Below the pieces are notes generated by a model. The model did not search any database. It worked only from the letters and a program-made list of their open reading frames with translations, and was not told the origin of the DNA. A stretch of 64,000 nucleotides of DNA from Euhalothece natronophila Z-M001 (lineage in GTDB: Bacteria; Cyanobacteriota; Cyanobacteriia; Cyanobacteriales; Rubidibacteraceae). Location: assembly GCF_007904085.1 (NCBI RefSeq), contig NZ_CP042326.1, positions 3,038,001 through 3,102,000 of the forward strand, in the 5' to 3' direction. Both the position numbers and the translations under genes were made by a program. Below, piece by piece: positions 34,378 to 43,629 of this stretch; positions within the stretch are counted from its first letter, which is position 1, and each line of letters opens with the position of its first letter.

Positions 34378-34860
34378 GTGACACATACCTTTTTACTTGA
34401 ACCGACGCAATGGATCTTAAACGGCTTCTTGTGTGAGCATAATTTGCCACCATTTGCTGTTAAAGGAACAGTTAGTATTTTTTGGCATCAGCCTCATTGG
34501 TTCACTTGGAGTACTAAATTAACCCTTCCTGAAGATTCTCCAACTAATAGGAAAAATCTTTTTTTTGATACTCAAGAACTCCTCTTAAACTATCAAGGAT
34601 ATTTAGGAGAACAACAAACCCAATACACTTTTGTCTTAAAGCATAATGTATTAGGAACTTTAGAGGGAAGTGGCTGGATTACGCCAAATACAATTATCCA
34701 AAGATATTGGGTACTCAATGACCGCAAACGTCGGCAAGGCTTTGAAACCCTTGATCGACAAACTGAAAATAGTTATCGTTACTGTAGTTGTTTTACCCAA
34801 GGACATCAAATGGGAGTTGTCCTCGAAGCTACGTTAACCCGTGTTACTGGTAACAAGTAA
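34378..34860 (+). CDS. Conserved cyanobacterial hypothetical protein
   Basis: 160 aa from a GTG start. A beta-rich soluble protein (GTVSIFWHQPHWFTWSTKLTLP, TLEGSGWITPNTIIQRYWVLND), like lipocalin-type or heme-binding-like barrels in composition, but I do not recognise a family. No signal peptide. It follows the Dnd-associated gene by 15 bp and is probably co-transcribed with it. Confidence 0.6.
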   Translation: MTHTFLLEPTQWILNGFLCEHNLPPFAVKGTVSIFWHQPHWFTWSTKLTLPEDSPTNRKNLFFDTQELLLNYQGYLGEQQTQYTFVLKHNVLGTLEGSGWITPNTIIQRYWVLNDRKRRQGFETLDRQTENSYRYCSCFTQGHQMGVVLEATLTRVTGNK

Positions 34861-35035
34861 GTGAAACAACAATTTTGGGAGCAAGTGGTAACTAAGTAGT
34901 GATCAAAACCTGAGCAAAATCAGCAAAAAGGGAATTAAAATTAAGCTAGAATCCTTACTAATATATTGAGATCAACCCAGAAAATTTTCTCTATTAACGT
35001 TTCTTATTGTTTAATGAAAATATTACCTCAGGAAA

Positions 35036-36562
35036 ATGACTGAAGACCATAATGAGGGTCGTTTACTCGCAAACCGTTATCGCATTATTAAACTGGTCGG
35101 AAAAGGCGCAATGGGACAAGTGTACCAGGCCGAAGATACAGTTCTTGGAGGCTTGACGGTTGCAATAAAATTTGTTGCTCAAACGGTACTAAATGAAAGA
35201 CGGCGGAATCGTTTTGAACAAGAAGCAACCATTTGCGCCTTACTAGGGGAAAAAAGTATTCATGTGGTGCAAGTGCGAGACTATGGCGTAGATGAATACG
35301 ATATCCCGTTTTATGCCATGGAATTCCTACAAGGAAAAGGGCTTAATGAGGTAATTAAATATCGCCCCCTTTCCCTAAAACGTTTTTTACGCCTTGCCCG
35401 TCAAATTTGTTTAGGACTGCAATGTGCTCATCAGGGGATTTATTTTAAGGGTGAACTTTGTTCAATTATCCACCGTGATATTAAGCCTAGCAATATTCTG
35501 ATTGTTGAGGACTCTACTCTAGGAGAATTAGTTAAAATTCTTGACTTTGGGATTGCCAAACTAATTCAAGCTAATAGTGATCAAACTCATTCTTTTCAAG
35601 GCACTCTCGCTTATTGTTCGCCTGAACAGATGGAAGGGAAAGAACTGGATAATCGCTCTGATATTTATAGTTTGGGCGTTATGATGTACGAAATGCTAAC
35701 TGGGGAAATGCCAGTTTTACCAGAGAACAACTCTTTTGGGGCTTGGTATCAAGCACACCGCTATTATTTTCCTGAACCCATTCGAGAAGACCTAAGAATT
35801 CCTGAGTCTCTGCAAAATTTAATTATGCAGTGTTTAGCCAAAGAGAGGGATAAACGTCCTCAAACCATGGAGGATGTCTTAGAAGGCTTTACAGAAATTG
35901 AAAAAGAAATTGATCAAAGCCAGTCATCTTTTGATGAAGTGAGTACTGGTTCTGGTGATTACGGGGGAACTCGTCCCACTCAAAGTGCCACTGCCAGTGA
36001 TGATCAATATTATCTTAATGCAACTTGGCCAAGTGATAAACCTCGTCAAAAAATTGTATTCCCGCGTTTAATTAACTCTTCTAAAGGAACATTTCCTTCT
36101 TTATGGGTAATGTTAGAGAAACAAGACATTGAAAATCGTTTACTTAGTACCCGTTACAATCAGTTTTTATTTATTCCATCGCCTCACCCGATGGTGCTTT
36201 GGATTACAGCTTTACATAATTCTAAGCATGGAACCCGCTGGTTACCCTGCTATTTAGACTTAAAAACTAGCATGGGTCAACGTACCGCTAAGTCTTTAGG
36301 GGAACTAGGGTTTTATCGTATTTTATTTTTTGGCTTAGAATCCTCTGATACTTGCGACCATATCTTAACTTCTACAATTGCTAGTGCCCAACGCAAGAAA
36401 CTTCATGATTGGGCAAAATCTAGCCAAACTTTAAACTCCCATGCTAGCCCACAAATGAGTAAGCAACTTTTACGAAAAGAATTTGAAAATCTCAAGTCCA
36501 AAATTCAGTTTAAACTAGAGTCGCTAGGAACAGATGCACCGAGTAATGTTTCGGGACTTTAA
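35036..36562 (+). CDS. Serine/threonine protein kinase
   Basis: 508 aa. A Hanks-type kinase domain fills about 15-290: G-loop GKGAMGQVY (22-30), Lys45 in VAIKFV, HRD at 146-148 (IIHRDIKPSNIL), DFG at 170-172 and the APE-region variant GTLAYCSPEQM. All catalytic residues are present. Residues about 330-500 form an extra C-terminal region (FPSLWVMLEKQDIENRLLSTRYNQF) without membrane segments, of a type I do not recognise. sixA starts 2 bp after the stop, so kinase and phosphatase are co-expressed. Confidence 0.92.
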   Translation: MTEDHNEGRLLANRYRIIKLVGKGAMGQVYQAEDTVLGGLTVAIKFVAQTVLNERRRNRFEQEATICALLGEKSIHVVQVRDYGVDEYDIPFYAMEFLQGKGLNEVIKYRPLSLKRFLRLARQICLGLQCAHQGIYFKGELCSIIHRDIKPSNILIVEDSTLGELVKILDFGIAKLIQANSDQTHSFQGTLAYCSPEQMEGKELDNRSDIYSLGVMMYEMLTGEMPVLPENNSFGAWYQAHRYYFPEPIREDLRIPESLQNLIMQCLAKERDKRPQTMEDVLEGFTEIEKEIDQSQSSFDEVSTGSGDYGGTRPTQSATASDDQYYLNATWPSDKPRQKIVFPRLINSSKGTFPSLWVMLEKQDIENRLLSTRYNQFLFIPSPHPMVLWITALHNSKHGTRWLPCYLDLKTSMGQRTAKSLGELGFYRILFFGLESSDTCDHILTSTIASAQRKKLHDWAKSSQTLNSHASPQMSKQLLRKEFENLKSKIQFKLESLGTDAPSNVSGL

Positions 36563-36564
36563 TT

Positions 36565-37062
36565 ATGGCTAAATACGTTTATTTAATTCGTCACGGAATT
36601 GCTTTAGATCGCGCTTTATCAGAACAAGATGAAACTAGACCTCTTACTAATAAAGGACGAAAAAAGACAAAACAAGTTGCCAAAACAATTAAAGAAAAAG
36701 GTATTTATTTTGATCAAGTTTTAACCAGCCCTTTATTGAGAGCCAAGGAAACAGCTGAAATATTAAAGGATAAGGGACTAACAGAAAATTTAGAAAACTT
36801 TTCTCCTTTAGCACCAAATGGAGACATTCAAGATTGGCTTAACAGTTGGGACAAATCGTCAGCTGAAACTCTTGCTTTAGTAGGGCATCAGCCTGATTTA
36901 GGAAATTGGGCTGAGTTATTAATCTCGGGAAAAATCGAGGAAAAATTAGTGCTTAAAAAAGCAGGAATTATTGGCTTAAATTGTCCCGAAAATCAATCTC
37001 CATTTGGAAAGAGTCAATTATTTTTACTAACTTCTCCTAAATGGTTAATAAAATCAGAATAG
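36565..37062 (+). CDS. sixA: Phosphohistidine phosphatase SixA
   Basis: 165 aa, histidine-phosphatase fold. The catalytic RHG motif is at the start (YLIRHGIALDR) and the second His in LALVGHQPDL; TSPLLRAKETAEIL is typical. SixA acts on phosphohistidine in signalling or PTS-type proteins. Two bases after the kinase gene. After it, a 475-bp spacer contains only the second miniature element. Confidence 0.9.
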   Translation: MAKYVYLIRHGIALDRALSEQDETRPLTNKGRKKTKQVAKTIKEKGIYFDQVLTSPLLRAKETAEILKDKGLTENLENFSPLAPNGDIQDWLNSWDKSSAETLALVGHQPDLGNWAELLISGKIEEKLVLKKAGIIGLNCPENQSPFGKSQLFLLTSPKWLIKSE

Positions 37063-37244
37063 CTAACAAAATAATACTTAAATGTTTGATTTGAACTCTG
37101 TTTGGTCTCCTTATCTCCCATCTTAGACTTATTCGGTTATATCACAAGTGGGCTGATTTATGAGGAGCCGTCATCTTAGGCAACCTAATTAAAATTGACG
37201 AGTTACCCTGCGCCGTCGTAGGGCAAAAAGGAACGCGGGAGTTT

Positions 37245-37351
37245 TATAGTGATTCCAAATAAAAAACAGCAACCTAAAAGTAGTGGGAGCATCTTGCTCC
37301 CTAGTAGCAGCCAAGATGGCTGCACTACGGAACTGAATTGGAACGACTATA
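37245..37351. mobile_element. 107-bp MITE-like element, copy 2
   Basis: Identical to 273-379 over all 107 bp, same orientation, with the same TATAGT...ACTATA ends. The flanking sequences (ahead GGAACGCGGGAGTT, after GTCGTAGGATTC) are unrelated to those of copy 1, which sets the boundaries. No gene seen in the rest of the 37063-37537 spacer. Confidence 0.8.
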
Positions 37352-37537
37352 GTCGTAGGATTCTCAGCCCTTCTGCTAAATATTAACCAACAATTTGGCT
37401 ACATGGCTCTTAGGAAGATTTTTCCTATTTTAAGTGCTATCATGATCTGGATTTGCACTTAAAATTAAGTTTACTACAGTTTCAGGTTACTGAGTTTAGA
37501 ATTAGTGAGATAGAGCCTATTCTCTCCAAAATCTCTT

Positions 37538-39439
37538 ATGGACGGATCATTTACCCTGACCCTACAAATTATCATTGCCGTATTCGCAGGCATTACGGCA
37601 CAAGTTTTAGGAGAAACATTCAAAGTTCCAGGAATTGTCTTTCTTCTGATCATTGGCATTGCCCTTGGTTCCGATGGACTCAATATTCTTCATCCTAGTG
37701 ATTTAGGCGTAGGATTAGAAGTAATTGTCGCGCTACTGGTTGCCATTATTCTCTTTGAAGGGGGATTAAACCTTGAATTAAGAGATTTAGGGCGCGTTTC
37801 CAGCAGTTTGCGAAATTTAGTCACCATTGGCACCGGTATTACCTTATTTGGGGGAAGTATGGCAGCTCATTGGTTAGGGGAATTTCCTTGGCAGTTGGCA
37901 TTTCTCTATGCTTCCCTAGTGGTTGTTACTGGCCCCACGGTGATTGGTCCCCTACTCAAGCAAGTGCCTGTGGATCGACAAGTCGCCACCCTTCTCGAAG
38001 GAGAAGGAGTTTTAATTGATCCTGTCGGTGCAATTTTAGCGGTGGTCGTTTTAGATACCATTCTCAATAGTGAAGCTGGGGCGATGGAATTTCTCACGGG
38101 CTTATTCCTTCGGGGTGGCATTGGAATTGCCATTGGTTTAATTGGCGGCGCTTTGATTGGGCTACTTCTCAAGCGACGACTGACATTTCTCTCGGAAGAC
38201 CTTAAAAATTTAGTGGTATTAGCTGGCGTTTGGGGAATTTTTGGCGTTTCGCAAATGATCCGTAGTGAGTCGGGGTTAATGGCAGTGGTTTTAGCGGGAG
38301 TAGTTGTCAGAGCATTATCGGTTCCTGAAGAACGAATGTTGCGACGGTTTAAGGGACAATTAACCATGCTAGGAGTCTCGGTTTTATTTATTCTCTTAGC
38401 AGCAGACCTCTCCATTGCTAGTGTCTTTGCTTTAGGTTGGGGCAGTGTTTTGACTGTTCTCTGTTTGATGTTTATTATCCGTCCCCTCAGTATTTGGATT
38501 TGTACTATCGGCAGCCAACTAAATTGGCGACAAAAACTCTTTGTAGCATGGGTGGGGCCAAAAGGGATTGTTTCGGCTTCTGTGGCTTCTCTGTTTGCGA
38601 TTTTATTAACCCAACGAGGTATTACAGGGGGCGATTCCTTAAAGGCAATTGTCTTTTTAACCATTATGATGACTGTGGTGATTCAGGGGTTAAGTGCGCG
38701 TTGGGTAGCGCGATGGCTTAACTTAACTTCCGAAGGGGTAAAAGGGGCTGTTATTGTTGGCTGTAGTCCTTTGGGGGTTTTACTGGGAGAATTATTCCAA
38801 CAGGAAGGAGAATCCGTGGTAATGATTGATACTGATCCTGAAGCCTGCGAAAAAGCCGAGGAAGCAAATTTACCTGTGATGCAAAGTAGTGCTTTAGATG
38901 AAACGGTGTTAGAAGAAGCAGGAATTGAATCTTTAGGAACATTTCTCGCTACTACTAATAATGGAGAAGTCAACTTAGTATTAGCGCAAAGGGCGTTAGA
39001 GGAATTTCAGCCACCGCGAGTATTTGCAGCTTTTCCAAAAAATTCCCAGGCTAAAACCCCTGCTAATAAAACTAAGGTTAATCAAGCGTTTATGTCGCAA
39101 ATTCCGATTAAGATTTGGAATGAATATGTGGCGGAAGGAAAAATTAAGTTAGGGCATACGGTATTACGTGAGGAAGGGTTTTCTTTCCAACAAGTACATT
39201 TACAGGCGTTGATTCGGGCTGGAGAGTTACTTCCTTTACTGGTGAGACATGGAAATAGCTTACAGGTCGTGAAGGCAGATCAACAATGGCAACCGGGAGA
39301 GGAAATTTATTATCTTCTCCATGATCCTCGTCCCAAGTTATTGAAACGCTTATCGGGTGGGGAGTCTTCTTCTCGTCTCGCGTTAGAACGTTTAGCAGAG
39401 GTGGAGGAAGTTCCTTTGGCAACGCCTGAGAATAATTAG
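37538..39439 (+). CDS. Na+/H+ or K+/H+ antiporter with TrkA-N domain
   Basis: 633 aa. Residues about 5-390 are a monovalent cation/proton exchanger of CPA1 type with 12-13 helices (KVPGIVFLLIIGIALGSDGL, ILFEGGLNL, SLVVVTGPTVIGPLL and the Asp in GVLIDPVGAILAVVVLD). Residues about 400-520 are a TrkA-N/RCK nucleotide-binding domain (AVIVGCSPLGVLLGELF, MIDTDPEACEKAEE) and the end resembles TrkA-C. RCK domains tune transport to NAD(H) or other ligands. It is a second antiporter beside the NhaS3-type one. Confidence 0.88.
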   Translation: MDGSFTLTLQIIIAVFAGITAQVLGETFKVPGIVFLLIIGIALGSDGLNILHPSDLGVGLEVIVALLVAIILFEGGLNLELRDLGRVSSSLRNLVTIGTGITLFGGSMAAHWLGEFPWQLAFLYASLVVVTGPTVIGPLLKQVPVDRQVATLLEGEGVLIDPVGAILAVVVLDTILNSEAGAMEFLTGLFLRGGIGIAIGLIGGALIGLLLKRRLTFLSEDLKNLVVLAGVWGIFGVSQMIRSESGLMAVVLAGVVVRALSVPEERMLRRFKGQLTMLGVSVLFILLAADLSIASVFALGWGSVLTVLCLMFIIRPLSIWICTIGSQLNWRQKLFVAWVGPKGIVSASVASLFAILLTQRGITGGDSLKAIVFLTIMMTVVIQGLSARWVARWLNLTSEGVKGAVIVGCSPLGVLLGELFQQEGESVVMIDTDPEACEKAEEANLPVMQSSALDETVLEEAGIESLGTFLATTNNGEVNLVLAQRALEEFQPPRVFAAFPKNSQAKTPANKTKVNQAFMSQIPIKIWNEYVAEGKIKLGHTVLREEGFSFQQVHLQALIRAGELLPLLVRHGNSLQVVKADQQWQPGEEIYYLLHDPRPKLLKRLSGGESSSRLALERLAEVEEVPLATPENN

Positions 39440-39597
39440 TCTTTTGTTATTTGTAATTTGTAATAGAAATCAAGTAATTAAGTATTGGCTGGAAGAAAAT
39501 TACTAGATTAAAGTAATGTTAATTTAATTTTATTTTCGTCTAATCAACTGTAAAATTTAGTTAGGAAATTGACCTTATTAATAAAAAGAAGATTAAT

Positions 39598-39977
39598 ATG
39601 AACTCACTAAGTAGCTTAACTCTTCGCCTGAGAACTAAAGATAATTTAATGGAACTTTTACTAGCGGGTAAAAGTGAAGCATGGAAAATTTGTAAAAATA
39701 AAGAGCAGGAAATATCTAAGGTTGAAATTTTTAACTGGGATGGTTCATTAAAGTTAGAAGAGTGGGAGGCCAGATTGTCTTTCAAATACCTGAACCTCTT
39801 CAAAAGCTAATTAATTATAAAAAACTATTTACCTTTTCTGAAGTTGAATTTGAAATTTATCAAAATAAAACTAAAGAGTTAATGTCAGGTCTAACTTTGA
39901 CGAAAGAAAGTTACACGCGAGAAGAAGTTTTTATGGTTCTAGATTACTTTCTTGATAAAGAAGTTTTTGAAGCGTAG
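39598..39977 (+). pseudogene. Small gene possibly split by a frameshift
   Basis: ATG 39598 opens a 70-codon frame (MNSLSSLTLRLRTKDNLMEL ... KVEIFNWDGSLK) ending at 39810. A second frame, open from 39735 and running to 39977, continues smoothly with RRVGGQIVFQIPEPLQ and a helical end. Joined by a one-base slip near 39745-39762 they would give a soluble protein of about 125 residues. Two overlapping small genes are the alternative. The base composition is AT-rich like the accessory genes that follow. Not recognised. Confidence 0.4.
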
Positions 39978-40149
39978 CAAACCCCAACACAAGTTATAAG
40001 CGATTAGGCTTCGCCTCTGCTTCGCAAACGCTAGAACCTAATATTAATTAGTATTAATTAGTGAAAACATTCTCTCGCAAACTAAGATTTAAATCTGTCT
40101 CTAATAGAGGCTATAATCAAACTTGTTCCCCCGCACAAGAACAGTAGCT

Positions 40150-41502
40150 ATGAATGAAAACATTCCAGAAGAAGCTCTCCAACAAATGGCTCAAGATGAA
40201 AATTGGAACGTACGTTGTAAGGTAGCCTCAAATCCCAACACTCCAGAAGCACTTCTCCAACAACTGGCTCAAGATAAACGTTCGGAGGTACGTCGGGAAG
40301 TAGTCTCTAATCCCAATACTCCAGAAGCACTTCTCCAACAACTTGCTCAAGATGAATCTTCGGAGGTACGTAAGAAAGTAGCCTCAAATCCCAATACTCC
40401 AGAAGCACTTTTCCAACAACTGGCTCAAGATGAAGATTCGAGGGTACGTCTGAAACTAGCCAGAAATCCCAACACTCCAGAAGCACTTCTCCAACAACTA
40501 GGTCAAGATGAAAAATATAGCGTACGTGAGGAAGTAGCCTCAAATTCCAACACTCCAGAAGCACTTCTCCAACAACTGGCTCTAGATGAAGATTCGAGGG
40601 TACGTCTGAAACTAGCCAGAAATCCCAACACTCCAGAAGTACTTCTCCAACAACTAGGTCAAGATGAAGATTCGAGCGTACGTGAGGAAGTAGCCTCAAA
40701 TTCCAACACTTCAGAAGAAGCTCTCCAACAACTAGGTCAAGATGAAAATTATAGCGTACGTCAGGAACTAGCCAGAAATCCCAACACTCCAGAAGCACTC
40801 CTCCAGCAACTACGTAAAGATGAAGATGAAGAATCACTTAATGAAGAGGAAAAATATTTAATTTACTATGCTAAAGAAGGTGATATTAAATCATGGAATC
40901 AATGGAAACGAGACTATGAAGAGGCAAAACAAAATGAAGACGAAGATGAGTATGAACACTTGATGGGTGAGAGAGAGCTGATTGGTTTTCGCAGTGGGCT
41001 TAATTTAAGTGGACTTGATTTAAGTCGTGCTAATTTAAGATGTGTGAACTTAAGTGGGGTCAACTTAAGTAATGCTGATTTATCTTATGCCGATTTAGAA
41101 CAAGTCAATTTAGATAATGCGAATATAGAAGGGGCAAACTTCAGTCTTGCTAACTTAGAAGGGGCTTGGATGAATGATATGAAGGCAAGAGGAGCAGTTT
41201 TTAGTAATGCGAATTTAGAATATGCTGCATTGCATGGTGATTTAGTTGATATTGATTTGAGTGATGCAAAGTTTGGCGGTGACCGCTGTTGGTTACAAGG
41301 TGACTTGACAAATGCCAATTTAGAGGATGCTTACTTAGAAAATGCAAATATGAAAAACAGCATTCTAAAAGGGGCAAATATGATAAACACTAATTTAAGG
41401 AATGCTGATTTAAGTGGTGCTGATTTAGAGGGAGCTGATTTAACAGATGCGAACTTAAAAGGGGCGAATTTAAAAGGTACTATTTTAGAAGAAAACGAAT
41501 AG
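40150..41502 (+). CDS. LRV-like repeat plus pentapeptide-repeat protein
   Basis: 450 aa from ATG 40150. The first 225 residues are eight to nine tandem copies of a 26-residue unit, EALLQQLAQDE--VR--VASNPNTP, of leucine-rich-variant (LRV) type; the DNA repeats with a 78-bp period. A charged stretch (about 235-280) leads to about 30 pentapeptide repeats A(D/N)Lxx (LNLSGLDLSRANLRCVNLSG), which fold as a right-handed quadrilateral beta helix. No signal or membrane segment. Both parts are protein-interaction solenoids. It precedes the GmrSD-like nuclease by 111 bp on the same strand. Confidence 0.85.
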   Translation: MNENIPEEALQQMAQDENWNVRCKVASNPNTPEALLQQLAQDKRSEVRREVVSNPNTPEALLQQLAQDESSEVRKKVASNPNTPEALFQQLAQDEDSRVRLKLARNPNTPEALLQQLGQDEKYSVREEVASNSNTPEALLQQLALDEDSRVRLKLARNPNTPEVLLQQLGQDEDSSVREEVASNSNTSEEALQQLGQDENYSVRQELARNPNTPEALLQQLRKDEDEESLNEEEKYLIYYAKEGDIKSWNQWKRDYEEAKQNEDEDEYEHLMGERELIGFRSGLNLSGLDLSRANLRCVNLSGVNLSNADLSYADLEQVNLDNANIEGANFSLANLEGAWMNDMKARGAVFSNANLEYAALHGDLVDIDLSDAKFGGDRCWLQGDLTNANLEDAYLENANMKNSILKGANMINTNLRNADLSGADLEGADLTDANLKGANLKGTILEENE

Positions 41503-41613
41503 TAGAAGAGTTTTTCAGAAGAGCAGTCAAGCTCAGTTAATTGTGAAGAGACTAACGACAGCACTAAGTTTAAATAGTAAGTGTCAATGCTGTAAATTAA
41601 AGGAGAGTGTATT

Positions 41614-43305
41614 TTGTCAATTCAAGCTACCCAAAAACAACTCAGTGAAATTTTTACTCTTGCTAATTACCAATTCTGGATTCCTGAATATCAGCGTCCC
41701 TATGCTTGGACTCAGGATTTAGCTGGAGAAATGCTGAATGACTTACTGGATGTTTTTCCAGATCAAGAGGAAAGCGACTCTGACTACTTTTTGGGTAGTA
41801 TTATCTTAGTTAAAAAAGAAGGAAAACCGCAAGCTGAAGTTATTGATGGACAACAACGACTGACAACTTTAACTTTGCTGTTAGCAACAATTCGTCACCT
41901 TTTACCACCAAACCATATTAGTTATCAAAAAATCAGCGATCGCCTCAGTGGTAATGATGATATTGGTAATAAAATTATTGGCTTAAAACTTAGAGAACAA
42001 GATGAAGATTTCTTTAACCAGTATGTTAGAAAAGCAGAAGGAATGACAGTTCTTTTAGAGTCAGATGCTGGCTTTAAAACTGATAGCCAAAAGTTACTCC
42101 GCGATAATGCTATCTTTTTAGTTGAGCAACTTACCTCATCCTGTCCAGATCAAACTAACCTAGAGCCTTGGCTTTTACACCTACTCAATAATTTGTTAAA
42201 TCACTGCTATCTTGTTGTCGTTACAACGAGTGATTTTGATACTGCCTATCGAATTTTTTCAACAATTAATACTCGCGGTCTAGAACTACAAATTAATGAT
42301 ATTCTCAAAGCTGAAATTATTGGCGCAATTCCAGACGATAAGCAAAAGAGCGACTATACTCGCATCTGGGAATTAGAAGAGAGTGATTTAGGAAGAGATG
42401 ACTTTCAATTTCTATTTTCTCATATTCATCGCATTCAATTACGGGAACGCCCTAAAGTTGGGTTGCTTTCAGAATATCGTAATCGGATTGAGCCGAAAGA
42501 GTATCCTTGTCAATTTATTGACTCTATTTTGAAACCTTGTTCCGATGCTTTTGAAGTTATCAGAGATGGACAATTTAATTGCGATGATTTAACTCAACAA
42601 TCAGAGATTAATCGGCTATTTGGCTGGCTTAATCGGATTGATAATTCTGATTGGTTACCTCCAGCAATTCACTTTTTAGTTAGTTATCCCGAAAATGCAA
42701 GCAAGGTTCTAAGTTTCTTTACTCAGCTTGAACGTTTAGCCGCAGGTTTAATGATATTACGACGTAATATTAATGAACGAGCAGAACGATATCGGCATTT
42801 ATTAGCAGCAATTGATGAAGGAATTGACACTGCTATTATTAAGTGTCAACAGCTTCTTTCGCAAGAAGAACATCAACAAATTCTCGAAATTTTGGCTGGT
42901 AATATTTATCTACAAAGTCGAATCCGTCTCTATGTCTTGCTTCGATTAGACTCTGCCTTAGCTGAGGGTTCTCTTAGCCCAAGTTTTAATGCCAAATTAA
43001 ACACGATCGAGCACGTTTTACCGCAAACTCTGTCTCCAAGTTGGGAAAAAATGGGTTGGACACCAGAGTTACATGAAAATTGGGTTCACCGCCTCGGAAA
43101 TTTAGTGTTACTTTCTAGAAAAAAGAATGCTGCTGCGGGTAACTATAGTTACGAAAAGAAGAAAACAGCTTATTTCCAAAGCGGAAGTGCAACAGTTTTT
43201 CCAATAACAACGCGAGTTCTTAGTCAGCCTGAATGGACTCCTGCTATTGTGGAATCTAACCAAAGTTATTATTTGAATACCCTTAAGAAAATTTGGAATT
43301 ACTAA
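41614..43305 (+). CDS. GmrSD-type DUF262/DUF1524 nuclease
   Basis: 563 aa from TTG 41614, preceded by AAAGGAGA. The N-terminal DUF262 (ParB/Srx-like) domain has FWIPEYQRPYAW and DGQQRLTTL (78-86), the nucleotide-hydrolysis motif of GmrS. The C-terminal DUF1524 HNH domain, from about residue 465, has IEHVLPQ, then HRLGNLVLLSRKKNAAAGN. Single-chain GmrSD proteins cut DNA carrying modified, often glucosylated, bases and act as type IV restriction against phages. Related domains occur in other defence systems, so the exact substrate is open. No partner modification gene is adjacent. Confidence 0.88.
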   Translation: MSIQATQKQLSEIFTLANYQFWIPEYQRPYAWTQDLAGEMLNDLLDVFPDQEESDSDYFLGSIILVKKEGKPQAEVIDGQQRLTTLTLLLATIRHLLPPNHISYQKISDRLSGNDDIGNKIIGLKLREQDEDFFNQYVRKAEGMTVLLESDAGFKTDSQKLLRDNAIFLVEQLTSSCPDQTNLEPWLLHLLNNLLNHCYLVVVTTSDFDTAYRIFSTINTRGLELQINDILKAEIIGAIPDDKQKSDYTRIWELEESDLGRDDFQFLFSHIHRIQLRERPKVGLLSEYRNRIEPKEYPCQFIDSILKPCSDAFEVIRDGQFNCDDLTQQSEINRLFGWLNRIDNSDWLPPAIHFLVSYPENASKVLSFFTQLERLAAGLMILRRNINERAERYRHLLAAIDEGIDTAIIKCQQLLSQEEHQQILEILAGNIYLQSRIRLYVLLRLDSALAEGSLSPSFNAKLNTIEHVLPQTLSPSWEKMGWTPELHENWVHRLGNLVLLSRKKNAAAGNYSYEKKKTAYFQSGSATVFPITTRVLSQPEWTPAIVESNQSYYLNTLKKIWNY

Positions 43306-43348
43306 AAGTGGCGCGATCGCGCACAATTTTCAAAAGGAATTATCCGAC

Positions 43349-43609
43349 ATGAAAACTAAGACCATTACATTTGCTGAATTAAAAGATTTTTTATTCAATT
43401 TTGGGTTTGAAACATTATCAACTGCTGGCTCTCAAAAAGTATTTAAACACTTCTCCTCAGGGGCATTAATTGCTTTGCCTTATTATCAAGAAAGTGCCTG
43501 CATTCGTCAGATTCATTTAGTTGCAATTCGTCGGATTCTGTTAGAATATAGGCTGGTAGATGAAGAAACCTGCGATCGCGTTTTTACTCAGAAAATTTCC
43601 CTTTCTTGA
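43349..43609 (+). CDS. HicA-like small protein
   Basis: 86 aa. TFAELKDFLFNFGFE, VFKHFSSGALIALPYY and a C-terminal VRIL-type helix follow the dsRBD-like HicA/YcfA fold, with the conserved His in FKHFSSG. HicA toxins cleave mRNA and normally come with HicB; none is seen here, so this could be a solitary cyanobacterial relative without toxicity. It lies between the GmrSD-like gene and recN. Confidence 0.6.
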   Translation: MKTKTITFAELKDFLFNFGFETLSTAGSQKVFKHFSSGALIALPYYQESACIRQIHLVAIRRILLEYRLVDEETCDRVFTQKISLS

Positions 43610-43629
43610 CCAACGGTTAATGGATAATA

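Noticed and set aside
37906-38664. 252-codon antisense open frame within the antiporter gene
   Set aside because: It is a shadow of the strongly coding plus strand; the translated peptide is Arg/Lys/Pro/Thr-rich low-complexity sequence without any known domain.
40307-40837. Antisense Leu/Val-rich open frame of 176 codons
   Set aside because: It arises from the repetitive coding strand of the LRV-like protein read backwards.
40150-40840. Regular 78-bp repeats that could suggest a CRISPR array
   Set aside because: The repeats are in frame, encode a conserved 26-residue unit, and have no spacer/repeat alternation.
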